Shown here in pieces: positions 55,147-62,706 of a stretch of DNA of 62,706 nt. The notes under the pieces were generated by a model. That model saw only the letters and a list, made by a program, of their open reading frames with translations, was not told where the DNA came from and ran no database searches. The DNA is from Aestuariicoccus sp032586235 (GTDB taxonomy: Bacteria; Pseudomonadota; Alphaproteobacteria; Rhodobacterales; Rhodobacteraceae), in contig NZ_JAWHTD010000022.1 of assembly GCF_032586235.1 (NCBI RefSeq), positions 1 to 62,706 of the forward strand. Direction: 5' to 3'. Positions within the stretch are counted from its first letter, which is position 1. Each line of letters opens with the position of its first letter. The translations under genes and the position numbers were made by a program.

Positions 55147-55698
55147 ATGAGGACGATGACCGCATGTACGACCGGCATCGCCGCGTTAGCGCTGAGCGCC
55201 GGAATGGCTCTGTCCCAGGATGCGCCCTTCGGCAGCGATGCCGATGCGGCCTACGCCGAATTGCTCTGGTCCATCATGGAAGAGACCAAGCTTGCCGGAG
55301 ACGGAATGCTACGCAGTTTTCCGTATGAGGGTGTCGCTCCACACGGAATGATGCTGGAGACGCTCTATACCGAGGCCACGGTGGATGGCCATACTGGCGA
55401 TCTCGTGGTCAAGCGCAATTACGGCCCCGAGGGCGTGAGCATCGACGCGGTCCTTTCGGATCCGGATACCCATCTCGCCGCGGTTACCGTCATGTTCCGC
55501 CGCGAAGCCGGTTTCGACCCCGACAATGCGGACTGGTTCTGGGTCAAATACCTGCCAGACGGATCGCTCGACAAAAACCCGGCTGGCATGCGCCTTGCCG
55601 GCAAGGTTGCAAAAGGCATGGATGCCGGATGCATTGCCTGCCACACGGGCGCGGGTGACGACATGCTCTTTACAACCGATCACCTGGCGGCCGACTAA
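55147..55698 (+). CDS. Cytochrome P460-like haem protein
   Basis: 183 residues with a signal peptide (ending near LSQDA) and one haem c motif, CIACH, at 162-166 close to the C-terminus. Upstream it shows VVKRNYGPEGVSIDAVL and FWVKYLPDGSLDKNP, as in cytochrome P460 family proteins. It should be periplasmic and bind haem covalently; the substrate is unknown. GAGGAGG lies upstream of the ATG. A 7-bp GC hairpin at 55730-55749 follows. Confidence 0.72.
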   Translation: MRTMTACTTGIAALALSAGMALSQDAPFGSDADAAYAELLWSIMEETKLAGDGMLRSFPYEGVAPHGMMLETLYTEATVDGHTGDLVVKRNYGPEGVSIDAVLSDPDTHLAAVTVMFRREAGFDPDNADWFWVKYLPDGSLDKNPAGMRLAGKVAKGMDAGCIACHTGAGDDMLFTTDHLAAD

Positions 55699-55907
55699 CC
55701 GGGTCGTATATCGTTCATTTGGTTTCCGTAGGGGGCGACCCGGCCCCCTCCCTCGGATCACACGGTGGCCCGAGCGTGAAGGGCCGTCGAATTTGCCGAC
55801 GTGGTTGCAGAGCTACGCGTAATCCTGCCGCTGACGTGCCGTGCCAGTCTCATCAAGTGCCGGGATGTGTGGGGGAAATCGAACTGCTCTAAGCGGTATC
55901 GAGGTCT

Positions 55908-56501
55908 TCAGTTTCGTAGCGCTTCGACATCCCGGGCGATATCCTCGGCAATCCGTTCGACCTTGTCTGCTGCATCGCTTCTCTGCGCGTAGGCCCGTAG
56001 GCCGAAGATCGCTGCCTGCAATCGCGCCGCCAGCCGCTCCGGATCGGCATCCGAAGCGATCTCGCCTGCGTCGCGGGCCGCCCGGAAGGCTTCGGCAAAG
56101 GCGGTCTCGGTCTGCCGCATCATGTCCTCGACTGAGCGGCGCAGCTCCGGCTCATCCTCCGGTGTTTCCAGCAGCGTCTTGACCAGCATGCAAGCGCGCG
56201 ATGGAGCCGCAGCTCGCACGATCCCGCCCAGCATCCGCACATGCGCCGCCAGCCCGGCAATGGGTGAACTCGCCTGTGCCATCGTATCCTCCAGCGCCGA
56301 ACGCCCGGCCGTGGCGTAGCGATCGAGCGCCGCGCGAAACAGCGCCTCTTTTGAGCCGAAAGCTGCGTAGATCGACCCCGGCCGCATATCCAGCGCGCGC
56401 TCCAGATCCTTCAGAGAGGTGGTGTGATAGCCCCGCGCCCAGAACAACTCCATCGCCGCCTTGAGAACCGCGTCCCTGTCATAGGTGGCCGTTCGCCCCA
56501 T
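55908..56501 (-). CDS. TetR-family transcriptional regulator
   Basis: 197 residues from ATG 56501 (MGRTATYDRDAVLKAAMELF). The HTH is GYHTTSLKDLERALDMRPGS then IYAAFGSKEALF, followed by a helical ligand domain typical of TetR. The start region faces three palindromes and the divergent carboxymuconolactone decarboxylase gene, so it likely represses both itself and that gene. Confidence 0.92.
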   Translation of the reverse strand: MGRTATYDRDAVLKAAMELFWARGYHTTSLKDLERALDMRPGSIYAAFGSKEALFRAALDRYATAGRSALEDTMAQASSPIAGLAAHVRMLGGIVRAAAPSRACMLVKTLLETPEDEPELRRSVEDMMRQTETAFAEAFRAARDAGEIASDADPERLAARLQAAIFGLRAYAQRSDAADKVERIAEDIARDVEALRN

Positions 56502-56519
56502 TTTCCGCTCCGCTCTCAA

Positions 56520-56594
56520 TTGAGTGAACACTCAAAAAATATCTTGAATGACCGCTCAAGTAAAGCTATCTTCCGTTTTTGAACGATCACTCAA
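56520..56594. promoter_or_regulatory. Three TetR-type operators in the divergent promoter
   Basis: TTGAGTGAACACTCAA (56520-56535), TTGAATGACCGCTCAA (56544-56559) and TTGAACGATCACTCAA (56579-56594) are 16-base palindromes of the form TTGAryGAnCrCTCAA. They fill the gap between the regulator and the enzyme gene. Confidence 0.85.
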
Positions 56595-56612
56595 GAAAAA
56601 GAGGGAGCCGAC

Positions 56613-57182
56613 ATGACCGACTTCACCAAGCACACGATGGACACCGCCCCCGAAGAAAGCCGCCCGCTGCTGGAAAATTCGCAGAAAGCGTTCGGCCGCA
56701 TTCCCGGCCTGCACGCCGTGATGGCCGAGGCGCCCGCGCTACTTCAGGGCTACCAGCAGCTGCACAAGCTCTTTGCCGAGCAGACGAGCTTCGACAAGGA
56801 TGAGCTGACCGTGGTTTGGCAAACCATCAACGTCGAGCACGAGTGCCATTACTGCGTTCCGGCCCACACGGGCATCGCGAAGATGATGAAAGTCGACGAC
56901 GCCATCACCGACGCGCTCCGCGATGAGACACCTTTGCCCAACGAGCGGCTCGAGGCGCTGCGTACCTTTACACTGGCCGTTGTGCGTGGCCGCGGTAATG
57001 TCGACAACGAGGCCGTGCAGGCTTTCCTCGACGCGGGCTTCACCAAACGGCAAGTGCTCGAAGTCGTTCTGGGCGTCTCGCAGAAGGTGATGTCGAATTA
57101 CACCAACCACTTGGCCGAGACCCCGGTTGACGAACCGATGAAGGCCTTCGCCTGGGAAAAAGGTCGCAAGGACGCAGCCTGA
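56613..57182 (+). CDS. Carboxymuconolactone decarboxylase/AhpD-family protein
   Basis: 189 residues. The family core carries EHECHYCVPAH with C78, C81 and H85, the redox and proton-relay residues of AhpD-like enzymes, in an all-helical fold. Likely an alkylhydroperoxidase-type stress enzyme. AGGGAG precedes the ATG. Divergent from the TetR gene, whose operators overlap its promoter. A strong terminator follows at 57225. Confidence 0.85.
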   Translation: MTDFTKHTMDTAPEESRPLLENSQKAFGRIPGLHAVMAEAPALLQGYQQLHKLFAEQTSFDKDELTVVWQTINVEHECHYCVPAHTGIAKMMKVDDAITDALRDETPLPNERLEALRTFTLAVVRGRGNVDNEAVQAFLDAGFTKRQVLEVVLGVSQKVMSNYTNHLAETPVDEPMKAFAWEKGRKDAA

Positions 57183-57224
57183 AGGCCCAGCTTGCCGGAG
57201 GGAGGGCCGGCCGAAAGCCAATCG

Positions 57225-57256
57225 AACCCGGCATCAATAGGATGCCGGGTTTTTTC
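57225..57256 (+). terminator. Rho-independent terminator
   Basis: AACCCGGCATC and GATGCCGGGTT form a perfect 11-bp stem around a five-base loop, followed by a T tract (57250-57255). It ends the carboxymuconolactone decarboxylase message. Confidence 0.88.
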
Positions 57257-57380
57257 GCAAAAACTGCATTCTGCACAGCCACCAAATTGACTCAACGTTG
57301 ATCTCGTCGGCACGGAACCATCGTCCAGCGTCATGCCCACCCCACGCGAATCCGTCACGCTCAGTTTTTGAAAGCATCCC

Positions 57381-57914
57381 ATGTCCGACGCCACGTCGCA
57401 TCTCCTGCTGCCCTACATCCTCGCGGCGCAGGCCCAGAAGCATGTCACCCACAACGAGGCGCTGCGGATCCTCGACGGGCTGGTCCAGCTTTCCGTCCTC
57501 GACCGCGACCTGACATCGCCCCCGGTGAGCCCTGCCGATGGTGACCGCTTCATCGTCGCATCGGGCGCGACGGGCGATTGGGCGGGCTGGGACCTGAACG
57601 TCGCGCTCTGGACGGATAGCGCCTGGCTGTGTCTGCCGCCCCGGACCGGGTGGCGGGCTTGGGTCGAGGATGAGGGCCTGCTGTTGGTCTACGATGGTGC
57701 CGGTTGGGTCGGCACCACACCGGCGGCGCTGCAGTACATGGCGCTGCTGGGGCTCGGCACATCCGCAGATGCGTCGAACCCGTTCTCGGCCAAGCTGAAC
57801 GCCGCGCTCTGGACGGCGAAAACCGCAGCCGAGGGCGGCACGGGCGATCTGTTCTTGCGGCTACGCGCGCGGCGACGGCACCTACTATCGCGCGCCCTGC
57901 CCGTAAGGGCCTGA
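57381..57914 (+). CDS. DUF2793 protein, C-terminally truncated
   Basis: 177 residues. The N-terminal 130 match DUF2793 (SHLLLPYILAAQAQKHVTHN, then NEALRILDGLVQLSV and DRFIVASGATGDWAG), found in phage-tail or gene-transfer-agent contexts of Rhodobacterales. Family members are much longer. Here, after AAEGGTGDLFLRLR the frame runs into arginine-rich nonsense (ARRRHLLSRALPVRA), while another frame gives GDGTYYRAPCP. So an internal deletion or frameshift is likely. A terminator follows closely. Confidence 0.7.
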   Translation: MSDATSHLLLPYILAAQAQKHVTHNEALRILDGLVQLSVLDRDLTSPPVSPADGDRFIVASGATGDWAGWDLNVALWTDSAWLCLPPRTGWRAWVEDEGLLLVYDGAGWVGTTPAALQYMALLGLGTSADASNPFSAKLNAALWTAKTAAEGGTGDLFLRLRARRRHLLSRALPVRA

Positions 57915-57933
57915 CGCAGGTGCGACACGAAGC

Positions 57934-57960
57934 AAGGCGGGGGAGATCCCCGCCTTTTTC
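57934..57960 (+). terminator. Rho-independent terminator
   Basis: AAGGCGGG and CCCGCCTT pair around a short loop, followed by a TTTTTC tract. It lies about 20 bases after the DUF2793 stop. Confidence 0.8.
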
Positions 57961-58263
57961 ATTTTTGTGTCAGGATTCATGACCAGAACATGACAACAGC
58001 AGCGAGAGCGCAAGTGGATATCCGGCAGAGCCAAGGTGTACGCTGAGCGGACATGGTGGGTAGCGCTGCTCCTGCACTTGAAGATCGAAGAGGTGGTCAT
58101 GCCACTCGCTTCGATGCGTCATGTGATGAAACCACGAAAGCGATCTGACAGCCTCACCGACATTACTTTTTCAAGAAGCCATTGCCATCGCGAATCTTGG
58201 AACCTTACCGGCATGCCGCCGTTCCCCGCCGAGAAGAAATGCAAAGTCCTGGAAGGAGGCCGC

Positions 58264-58803
58264 ATGACCTATCGCATCCTGGCAACCACCACCGCAGTTG
58301 CTCTCGCCCTGGCAACGTCTGCCCAATCGCAGTCGGTAGATGCAAATTCGCCCGTTGACATGAAAGCCGAAACAAGCACCGCAGGCGCGAACAGCCAAAC
58401 CGAAGCCACCGCAAGCGTCAACGGAGAGGCGACGGCCGACGGTTCCGAAAACATTTTGGTGCAAGGTGCTGAAGCCGTGGAGGGCGCAGTCGAGGAGACG
58501 TACAGCGCGGGCAGCGATATTTCGGCGAAGCTTGACGCGGCTCTGACTTCCGACGCCGTCGTCATGTCCAAAGACGGTGACGTGATCGGCACGGTCAGTG
58601 ATATGAACAAAGCAGAGGGCCGCGTCCGCATCGACTTTGATGGCGAGATGGAGTCCTATTTTGATCGCCAGGTTGAAGGCGTGATCATGCCGGTTCAGTC
58701 GCTCAAACCTGGAGAAGAAGGGCTTGTCCTTGCAATGAACCGTGCGGACCTTGTCGCAGCGGTACAGTCGCAGGTTTCGGCAAACGCGGAAGCAAGCAAG
58801 TAA
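58264..58803 (+). CDS. Secreted PRC-barrel-like protein
   Basis: 179 residues from ATG 58264, with AAGGAGG upstream; the longer reading is unsupported. A signal peptide (ending near ATSAQSQS) is followed by a low-complexity A/T/E/S-rich segment. A PRC-barrel-type domain follows at about 98-165 (DAVVMSKDGDVIGTVSDMNK, GRVRIDFDGEMESYF). Probably periplasmic or envelope-associated. Role unknown. Confidence 0.7.
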   Translation: MTYRILATTTAVALALATSAQSQSVDANSPVDMKAETSTAGANSQTEATASVNGEATADGSENILVQGAEAVEGAVEETYSAGSDISAKLDAALTSDAVVMSKDGDVIGTVSDMNKAEGRVRIDFDGEMESYFDRQVEGVIMPVQSLKPGEEGLVLAMNRADLVAAVQSQVSANAEASK

Positions 58804-58828
58804 ATCGTACCGTCTCAGGTTAAGTTGG

Positions 58829-58852
58829 CGGCCGCGCCTAATGGTGCGGCCG
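58829..58852 (+). terminator. Terminator-like hairpin
   Basis: CGGCCGC and GCGGCCG pair around ten bases, 26 bases after the PRC-barrel gene; only a short T run (GTTTTG) follows, so this is a weak candidate. Confidence 0.4.
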
Positions 58853-59226
58853 TTGGCGTTTTGAGTACACGAGCAGCCACAATAGGATTTGCCATCGCAA
58901 TAATTAAAGGTTCGAAGCACCTACCGGCGGAGCGAACGAGCCTCTCATGAAATTTTCAAGAATCAGGCGCAGGATGCCCGCTGCATTTGTCTGAGTAATT
59001 CGCGCTCGGTATTCGATGTGCAAAAGCGCTTTGACTATCCGTTCTGAAAAAGGTGCCTCGCAGGCAATGCCGGTTGCACGACTGCGCGCCAGAGGGTCGA
59101 CAATCGGCGGGACCTTGCCGAGAAGCGCCGGATAGAATGCTTATTTCTGCGAAGGGCATGGAAAGATGGTTTCGACAAGAAACTTTGTCCGCGGGGCCAC
59201 GTTCCCTCCGTGCACGCCGCATGAAC
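58853..59226. other. Non-coding spacer
   Basis: About 375 bases between the PRC-barrel gene and the IS6 element. No gene or RNA recognised. Confidence 0.4.
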
Positions 59227-60041
59227 GGCACTGTCAACTTGAGCGGCTTGATCGGGGCAGGGCGGCCGCGTAGCGTCTTGCAATGACCAAACCACACCTG
59301 TTTCGCGGCTTTCGAACGAGCCCGGAGATCATCCGCCTGGCGGTGATGATGTACATCCGGTTTCCGCTGTCGCTTCGGAACGTCGAAGACCTGCTACACG
59401 AACGCGGGATCGAGGTCAGCTACGAGACGATCCGGTTTTGGTGGCACCGGTTCGGTCCGATCTTCGCGTCCGAGATCAGAAAGCGCCGGATCGGCTCGAT
59501 GCGATCGAGCCGCTGGCAATGGCACCTCGACGAGGTGTTCGTGAAGATCAATGGCGAGACGCATTACCTGTGGCGCGCCGTGGACCACGAGGGCGAAGTG
59601 CTGGAAAGCGTCGTGACGAAGACGCGGGACAAGAAGGCGGCTCTGAAATTCATGAAGAAATTGATGAAGCGCCATGGCAAGCCGGACCGTGTGGTCACCG
59701 ACGAGCTGCGCTCCTATGGTGCCGCCATGAAGGTGATTGGAAATGCCGATCGGCAGCGTACGGCGCGCTGGATGAACAACAGAGCCGAGAACTCACACCA
59801 ACCATTCCGACGAAGAGAGCGGGCGATGCTCCGGTTCCGGCGGATGCGAAGTTTGCAGAAATTCGCCTCCGTTCATGCCTCCGTCTACAACCATTTTAAT
59901 CAGGAACGCGGCCTCTCAAGCCGGCACATCTTCAAGGCAAACCGCGCCGCCGCTCTCGCCGAGTGGCGCGGTCTCTGCGCGAATTAAGGGACAGCCATCC
60001 TGCCCTTGCTGAGACGGGTTCGAAACAGTCTGACAGCGCAC
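59227..60041 (+). mobile_element. IS6-family insertion sequence
   Basis: The left end GGCACTGTCAACTTG at 59227 and the right end near 60041, whose complement reads TGCGCTGTCAGACTG, are imperfect inverted repeats sharing CTGTCA. The length, about 815 bases, fits IS6. The flanking 8 bases do not match each other, so no target duplication is seen. This suggests recombination between copies or an old insertion. Confidence 0.7.
59283..59987 (+). CDS. IS6-family transposase
   Basis: 234 residues, full length for IS6/IS26-type enzymes. The N-terminal HTH region has MYIRFPLSLRNVEDLLHERG. The DDE catalytic residues lie in WHLDEVFVKI, VVTDELRSYGA and NNRAENSHQP. It catalyses replicative transposition and cointegrate formation. 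It appears intact. It resembles the 5' fragment at 26843, so the two may be related insertions. Confidence 0.9.
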   Translation: MTKPHLFRGFRTSPEIIRLAVMMYIRFPLSLRNVEDLLHERGIEVSYETIRFWWHRFGPIFASEIRKRRIGSMRSSRWQWHLDEVFVKINGETHYLWRAVDHEGEVLESVVTKTRDKKAALKFMKKLMKRHGKPDRVVTDELRSYGAAMKVIGNADRQRTARWMNNRAENSHQPFRRRERAMLRFRRMRSLQKFASVHASVYNHFNQERGLSSRHIFKANRAAALAEWRGLCAN

Positions 60042-60482
60042 GCGAAAGGCATGTCGAACCAAAAGCTTGATCAGCTTCTCGGGGCCTTCATCAGAAAACA
60101 CCCGCACCTAGAGCAGCACCTCTTCGCCGATGCGGGTATCCGCCTTATGTACACGGACAGCCAGATCGCGGAACAGGTTCACCGTCACTTCACTGAACAA
60201 GGGGTGCCTGTGCTGTCTGTTCACGACAGTTTCATAGTGGACTATACGCGGGTGGGAGAGCTTCGTCAGGTGATGGCCGAGGCGTCCGAAGCGGTCGTGG
60301 GCAAGCCTCTTGAAGTGGCAGGTGCGGCTGGTCTTGATGATGTGCTTGGCAAACCGGATTTCCCGATCCTAGACTTCATCGCGTACCGTCAAATGGTGCG
60401 ATCCGAGGGTTATCTCACGCGGCTAAGGGCTCACGAAGAGCGCGTTGGTCTGATCGTCACGCCCTACGACCGTACCCCCTAA
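60042..60482 (+). pseudogene. Polymerase-like protein, C-terminal fragment cut by IS6
   Basis: The frame continues from the IS end as GMSNQKLDQLLGAFIRKHP, then RLMYTDSQIAEQVHRHFTEQ and GVPVLSVHDSFIVDY. The LxxxDSQIAE and VHDSFIV blocks match the C-terminus of a family from integrated plasmids and prophages whose VHDSF motif recalls DNA/RNA polymerases. The N-terminal two-thirds are missing and the IS6 right end lies at the break. Not functional as it stands. Family assignment is from memory. Confidence 0.5.
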
Positions 60483-61096
60483 CCTCTGGATGTTCCGACC
60501 AGCGGTGAACGTCTAGGGGGCGGGAGTGCCATCGGTTCTCGATGGGGGGCATGGTGTTCTCCAGGGGGAAGGGGGGGAGCAGCTACAACTTCTCCCTCTC
60601 TCTATGTTCTTGTTCTTCATTACTTATACCTATTCCTAGCCCTTATAACCCCCATGATGAGAATAGGCTGGGCGCTCCCCGACAGCACGAGAATGGCTCT
60701 CCGGGAACTGGGGCACTTTTCGGGGGCAGTTTCCCGCCACCGGGTGCCTCGGGTGCTTGATTAGTTGGTCCGGGAATGGCTGGCTGGGGTGGTAGGAGAC
60801 CTTGACCCTCGATGATCCGTAACGAGAAATCCCAACGATCCGGGAAACTGGGGCGGTAACGGGGGCAAAAAGAAAGCAAGGTGGGGGTCCCCCGGCCCGA
60901 AGGCCGAGGGTGTTGTCAGGGCAGTCTCCTACGGACCACGTAGTCGGCCAGCCACTCCCAGTAGCGGTCGGCGGTGGGAATTGACGATCCACCGACGCGG
61001 AGTTCTGGCCCTTGATCAATGTCAACGCGAAAGGCCTCACGATGCACACAGTAATTCGAAATTTTGAAGGATGATGAACACCGGGGGGCTCGCACG
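60483..61096. other. Non-coding region with repeats and hairpins
   Basis: About 610 bases without a credible gene. CCGGGAACTGGGGC at 60701 and CCGGGAAACTGGGGC at 60840 are near-identical, each followed within about ten bases by GGGGGCA. CAGTTTCCCG at 60727 is the exact complement of CGGGAAACTG at 60841. A hairpin CGGCC-cgaa-GGCCG lies at 60893-60906. Confidence 0.5.
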
Positions 61097-62566
61097 ATGA
61101 CAATCGAATATTCGACCCATATTTCCGTCGAAAACGAGGGCAGCATTGCTGGTCCGGGCGTTGAGCGTTATGTCGGCCAAACCTTTGAGGCACTGCCCGG
61201 ATACGCTCAGGAACTGACCGTTCAGCTTGGGTTTCACCCAGTGAACCCGTGGGAATTTCTCCCAGTGAATATGCGGCTTCTCATCGTCGAACAGAGCCAG
61301 CTTGAGGATGGCTCGTATGGAACCGAAGTCCTTTTCGAAAGCGTAACATTCCAATCCCCATCCACCCAAACCCTTATTTTGCAGGACTTTTCGTTTGCCC
61401 TGGGCGATCTGGAATTTGTACCCGGTGAAACCTACGCCTTCGTTCTAGATGCATTTGTCGAAGTTGAGAGCAACAACAATGTCGGTGCCGCGACTGTTGG
61501 CGTAGCAAGCATCCTTGGCGAAGATCGCTATGCCGATGGGAATATGTTCAGCATCAACCTCGGGCCATTCCCAACCGGGACGCGTGAAGACCATTTTTCC
61601 GAAGGCCTTTCCAGTTATTTGCAGGAACAAGATCTCTCGTTTTTCATGGGATTTTCTGACAGCGCAGGAACTGGCCTGATCGGAACAGATGAAGCTGACC
61701 GTATCTTTGGCGGCAAATCCTCTGCGGCTATTGATGCCTTAGGTGGAGATGACTTTGTTCGTGCCGGCGCAGGCTACGACACAGTGATCGGTGGCAACGG
61801 GCATGACACGATTATGGGCGGAGCGGGCGATGATAATATTGGCGCTGGCGCGGGCAGTGACTTCGTCTTGGGCGGTGACGGCAACGATAGTCTAGGTGGC
61901 GGGCCGGGCGACGATACGGTCGACGGCGACGCGGGTGATGACGTGATTGGCGGGGGCTCAGGCAATGACACACTCCGCGGCGGTGAAGGCAATGATTTAG
62001 TAAACGCCGGGCCGGGCAATGATCTATTGAGCGATTACGAAGGGTCGGACACGATGGGTGGTTCATTCGGCAGGGACCGCATTCTCGGCGGCACCGGCAA
62101 CGACAGCTTGGGCGGCGGCTCTGGCAAGGATGTAATCTGGGGCGAAACCGGCGATGACAGCCTTGGTGGCGGTGCCGGCGACGACACGATAGCCGGAAGT
62201 AGCGGAGACGACTTCCTTGCAGGTGGCGGCCGCAATGACTCAATCGAAGGCGGGCCAGGCAACGACACTATCAACGGTGGCGACGGTGATGACACGATGA
62301 CAGGAGGCAGCGGGTCTGACGTGTTCGTGTTTAACTTCTTCAAGGATGGCGATGAGGACGTCATTACCAATTTCAAGGTCGGCACCGACAGCTTCCGCAT
62401 GGTCGGGGTGGAGAACGCGCCGGGATCGGGCCTGCAGGGCAAAGTGGACGCGCTCAACATCACCGACACCGCCGGGGGCGCGCTGTTCGACTACCAGGGG
62501 CATACCGTTCTGATCGAGGGCGTGGCGGCGGCTGATCTGACGGTGGAGGATTTTACGTTCCTCTGA
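61097..62566 (+). CDS. RTX-type calcium-binding protein, probably secreted by type I system
   Basis: 489 residues from ATG 61097 (MTIEYSTHISVENEG). The first 200 residues are a beta-rich region with no known domain (LEFVPGETYAFVLDAFV). From about 210 to 410 run some twenty nonapeptide repeats of the form GGxGxDxLx (GGNGHDTIM, GGAGDDNIG, GGDGNDSLG, and so on) that bind calcium. The C-terminus (GSGSDVFVFNFFKDGDEDVI, then FTFL) fits the type I secretion region of RTX proteins. No secretion genes are in the window. Confidence 0.85.
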   Translation: MTIEYSTHISVENEGSIAGPGVERYVGQTFEALPGYAQELTVQLGFHPVNPWEFLPVNMRLLIVEQSQLEDGSYGTEVLFESVTFQSPSTQTLILQDFSFALGDLEFVPGETYAFVLDAFVEVESNNNVGAATVGVASILGEDRYADGNMFSINLGPFPTGTREDHFSEGLSSYLQEQDLSFFMGFSDSAGTGLIGTDEADRIFGGKSSAAIDALGGDDFVRAGAGYDTVIGGNGHDTIMGGAGDDNIGAGAGSDFVLGGDGNDSLGGGPGDDTVDGDAGDDVIGGGSGNDTLRGGEGNDLVNAGPGNDLLSDYEGSDTMGGSFGRDRILGGTGNDSLGGGSGKDVIWGETGDDSLGGGAGDDTIAGSSGDDFLAGGGRNDSIEGGPGNDTINGGDGDDTMTGGSGSDVFVFNFFKDGDEDVITNFKVGTDSFRMVGVENAPGSGLQGKVDALNITDTAGGALFDYQGHTVLIEGVAAADLTVEDFTFL

Positions 62567-62655
62567 TCCCAAGACGGCTGGTGGCGGACCTTCTGCCATC
62601 GGCCTTGGGCTGCTTAATGAAGCCGACGGTATTAATGGCTAAAGAGGGAAACTTG

Positions 62656-62706
62656 ATGGATTTGCCAGCAGATATTTCAACGCCGGCCACGCTCGAACCA
62701 AACACT
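62656..62706 (+). CDS. Start of an unidentified gene, cut by the window end
   Basis: ATG 62656 has GAGGGA seven bases upstream and opens MDLPADISTPATLEPNT to the window end; an in-frame ATG at 62635 is less well supported. Too short to identify. Confidence 0.35.
   Translation, partial: MDLPADISTPATLEPNT

Noticed and set aside
58890..58930. Possible tRNA T-arm (GGTTCGAAGC)
   Set aside because: No matching acceptor, D or anticodon stems around it.

Overview
The window looks like an accessory (defence/mobile) island in an alphaproteobacterium, most likely a member of the Rhodobacteraceae. This rests on a mostly high-GC sequence, the DUF3489-DUF2924-serine recombinase operon, the ParB-methylase/DUF5681/terminase cassettes, a DUF2793 protein and an RTX protein. 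All names come from recognising motifs in the translated sequence; no database search was possible.

Layout. (1) 1-300: remnant of an IS66 transposase. (2) 422-13915, minus strand: a complete type I BREX operon in canonical order, WYL regulator-brxA-brxB-brxC-pglX-pglZ-brxL, with a palindrome just upstream of the regulator. (3) 14053-14837: a serine-recombinase fragment back to back with a DUF5681 gene. (4) 15111-26499: an apparently co-regulated set. It comprises a YhaO-like nuclease, a YhaN-like SMC ATPase, a HEPN protein, a WYL regulator, a small ORF, a truncated RecB-like nuclease fused to a methyltransferase, and a HIT-PLD-SF2 helicase-DUF3427 protein. Three near-identical 19-base palindromic sites (TGWCARANKTTGACACCCT) lie before yhaO, the WYL gene and the nuclease-methyltransferase gene. 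(5) 26843-31862: IS6 and IS110 remnants and two two-gene operons of membrane or coiled-coil proteins of unknown role. (6) 31957-35061: a MerR-VWA-macrodomain-like operon with a MerR-type palindrome. (7) 35297-42910: a second WYL regulator with AddB-like and AddA-like helicase-nucleases and a divergent unknown gene. Related operator-like sites lie before addB and in the divergent promoter region. (8) 42973-53289: two paralogous ParB-methylase/DUF5681/terminase cassettes on opposite strands, flanking an intact large serine recombinase operon, plus another recombinase remnant. (9) 53342-58803: ordinary-looking genes (membrane and secreted proteins, a haem protein, a TetR/carboxymuconolactone decarboxylase-family pair with three operators, a truncated DUF2793 gene and a PRC-barrel protein). 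(10) 59227-62706: an IS6 element that cuts off a polymerase-like gene, a repeat-bearing spacer, an RTX calcium-binding protein and the start of one more gene.

How the parts may work together. BREX marks host DNA through PglX and blocks phage with the other Brx/Pgl proteins under a WYL repressor. The second and third WYL modules combine nucleic-acid sensing and cutting activities (metallophosphoesterase/SMC, HEPN RNase, RecB-like nucleases, PLD nuclease-helicase) behind operators that look alike, so they are the best candidates here for an undescribed or under-described defence system. Fragments of three serine recombinases and several IS elements suggest the island was assembled stepwise. I saw no tRNA, rRNA or CRISPR array.
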